A stretch of DNA of 5,733 nucleotides from Anaerolineaceae bacterium. GTDB lineage: Bacteria > Chloroflexota > Anaerolineae > Anaerolineales > Anaerolineaceae. This document shows positions 5,608 through 5,733 of this stretch, piece after piece. Numbering within the stretch: the stretch's first letter is position 1; every line of letters begins with the position of its first letter. A program made the translations under genes and the position numbers. The DNA is taken from positions 1 through 5,733 of the forward strand of contig DLXG01000302.1 in NCBI GenBank assembly GCA_003448875.1. The letters run 5' to 3'. Under the pieces are notes generated by a model. It ran no database searches and had not been told where the DNA came from. It saw only the letters and a list, made by a program, of their open reading frames with translations.

Positions 5608-5733
5608 ATGGACAAGGAAAATGGCGTGGTGGAGGTTAACCGTGCCACCATTGAGGAATTGGCCTCAGTACCGGGGATTGGACCGGCACTGGCCGAAAGA
5701 ATTGTGGCTGCACGGCCATTTAACTCAGTGGAT
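5608..5733 (+). CDS. ComEA-like helix-hairpin-helix protein, N-terminal part only
   Basis: Only the first 42 codons are inside the window. They read as VEVNRATIEELASVPGIG (8-25), then PALAERIVAARPF and NSVD. This is the tandem helix-hairpin-helix pattern of ComEA and related DNA-binding proteins (VN-AT--EL--LPGIG--LA--I---RPF-SVD). The hairpin loop PGIG (22-25) is the usual non-sequence-specific DNA backbone contact. Classical ComEA has a membrane anchor before this domain. Here the domain begins about eight residues after the start codon, so an anchor would have to lie downstream, or the protein is cytoplasmic. It lies 42 bases after the SDH-type protease stop and is probably the third gene of the operon. 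A role in competence cannot be claimed, since helix-hairpin-helix repeats occur in many proteins. Confidence 0.88.
   Translation, partial: MDKENGVVEVNRATIEELASVPGIGPALAERIVAARPFNSVD

Overview
This 5.7 kb stretch looks like an ordinary, moderately GC-rich bacterial chromosome. It is densely packed, with short spacers and Shine-Dalgarno sites of the AGGAGG type. I infer a Chloroflexota (Anaerolineae-like) host from the overall flavour of the proteins and the accessory gene layout. That is a guess from memory of similar gene sets and is not demonstrated by any marker in the window. No RNA gene, CRISPR array, intact insertion sequence or phage gene is visible.

The left two thirds is a minus-strand pair. 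The upstream member (3809 to 2298) encodes a 503-residue protein of unusual make-up. It has a degenerate response-regulator receiver-like domain, a roadblock/LC7-like domain and a long acidic proline-rich linker. Its C-terminal domain reads like the IS200/IS605 (Y1, HUH) transposase fold but has lost both catalytic histidines and the catalytic tyrosine. After 42 bases comes polA (2255 to the left edge), a DNA polymerase I that keeps its 5' nuclease and an intact 3'-5' proofreading domain. The window cuts it inside the O-helix, so about the last 160-170 residues lie outside. The two genes are probably co-transcribed.

A 176-base divergent intergenic region (3810-3985) separates this pair from a plus-strand operon. 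It holds a good sigma-70-type promoter for the rightward genes and a possible leaderless promoter for the leftward pair, with an inverted repeat in its spacer. A nested 9+5 bp inverted repeat (3863-3906) lies between the two promoters.

The rightward operon encodes a rhomboid intramembrane serine protease, a membrane-anchored serine-dehydrogenase-proteinase-type (ClpP/SppA-fold) protease, and the start of a ComEA-like helix-hairpin-helix protein that runs off the right edge. Each gene has a strong ribosome binding site and the spacers are 32 and 42 bases. The two proteases suggest a membrane protein processing or quality-control unit, and the third gene adds a DNA-binding partner of unknown role.

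The most interesting object is the 503-residue protein: an apparently domesticated, catalytically dead Y1 transposase domain fused to signalling-type domains and placed directly upstream of DNA polymerase I.
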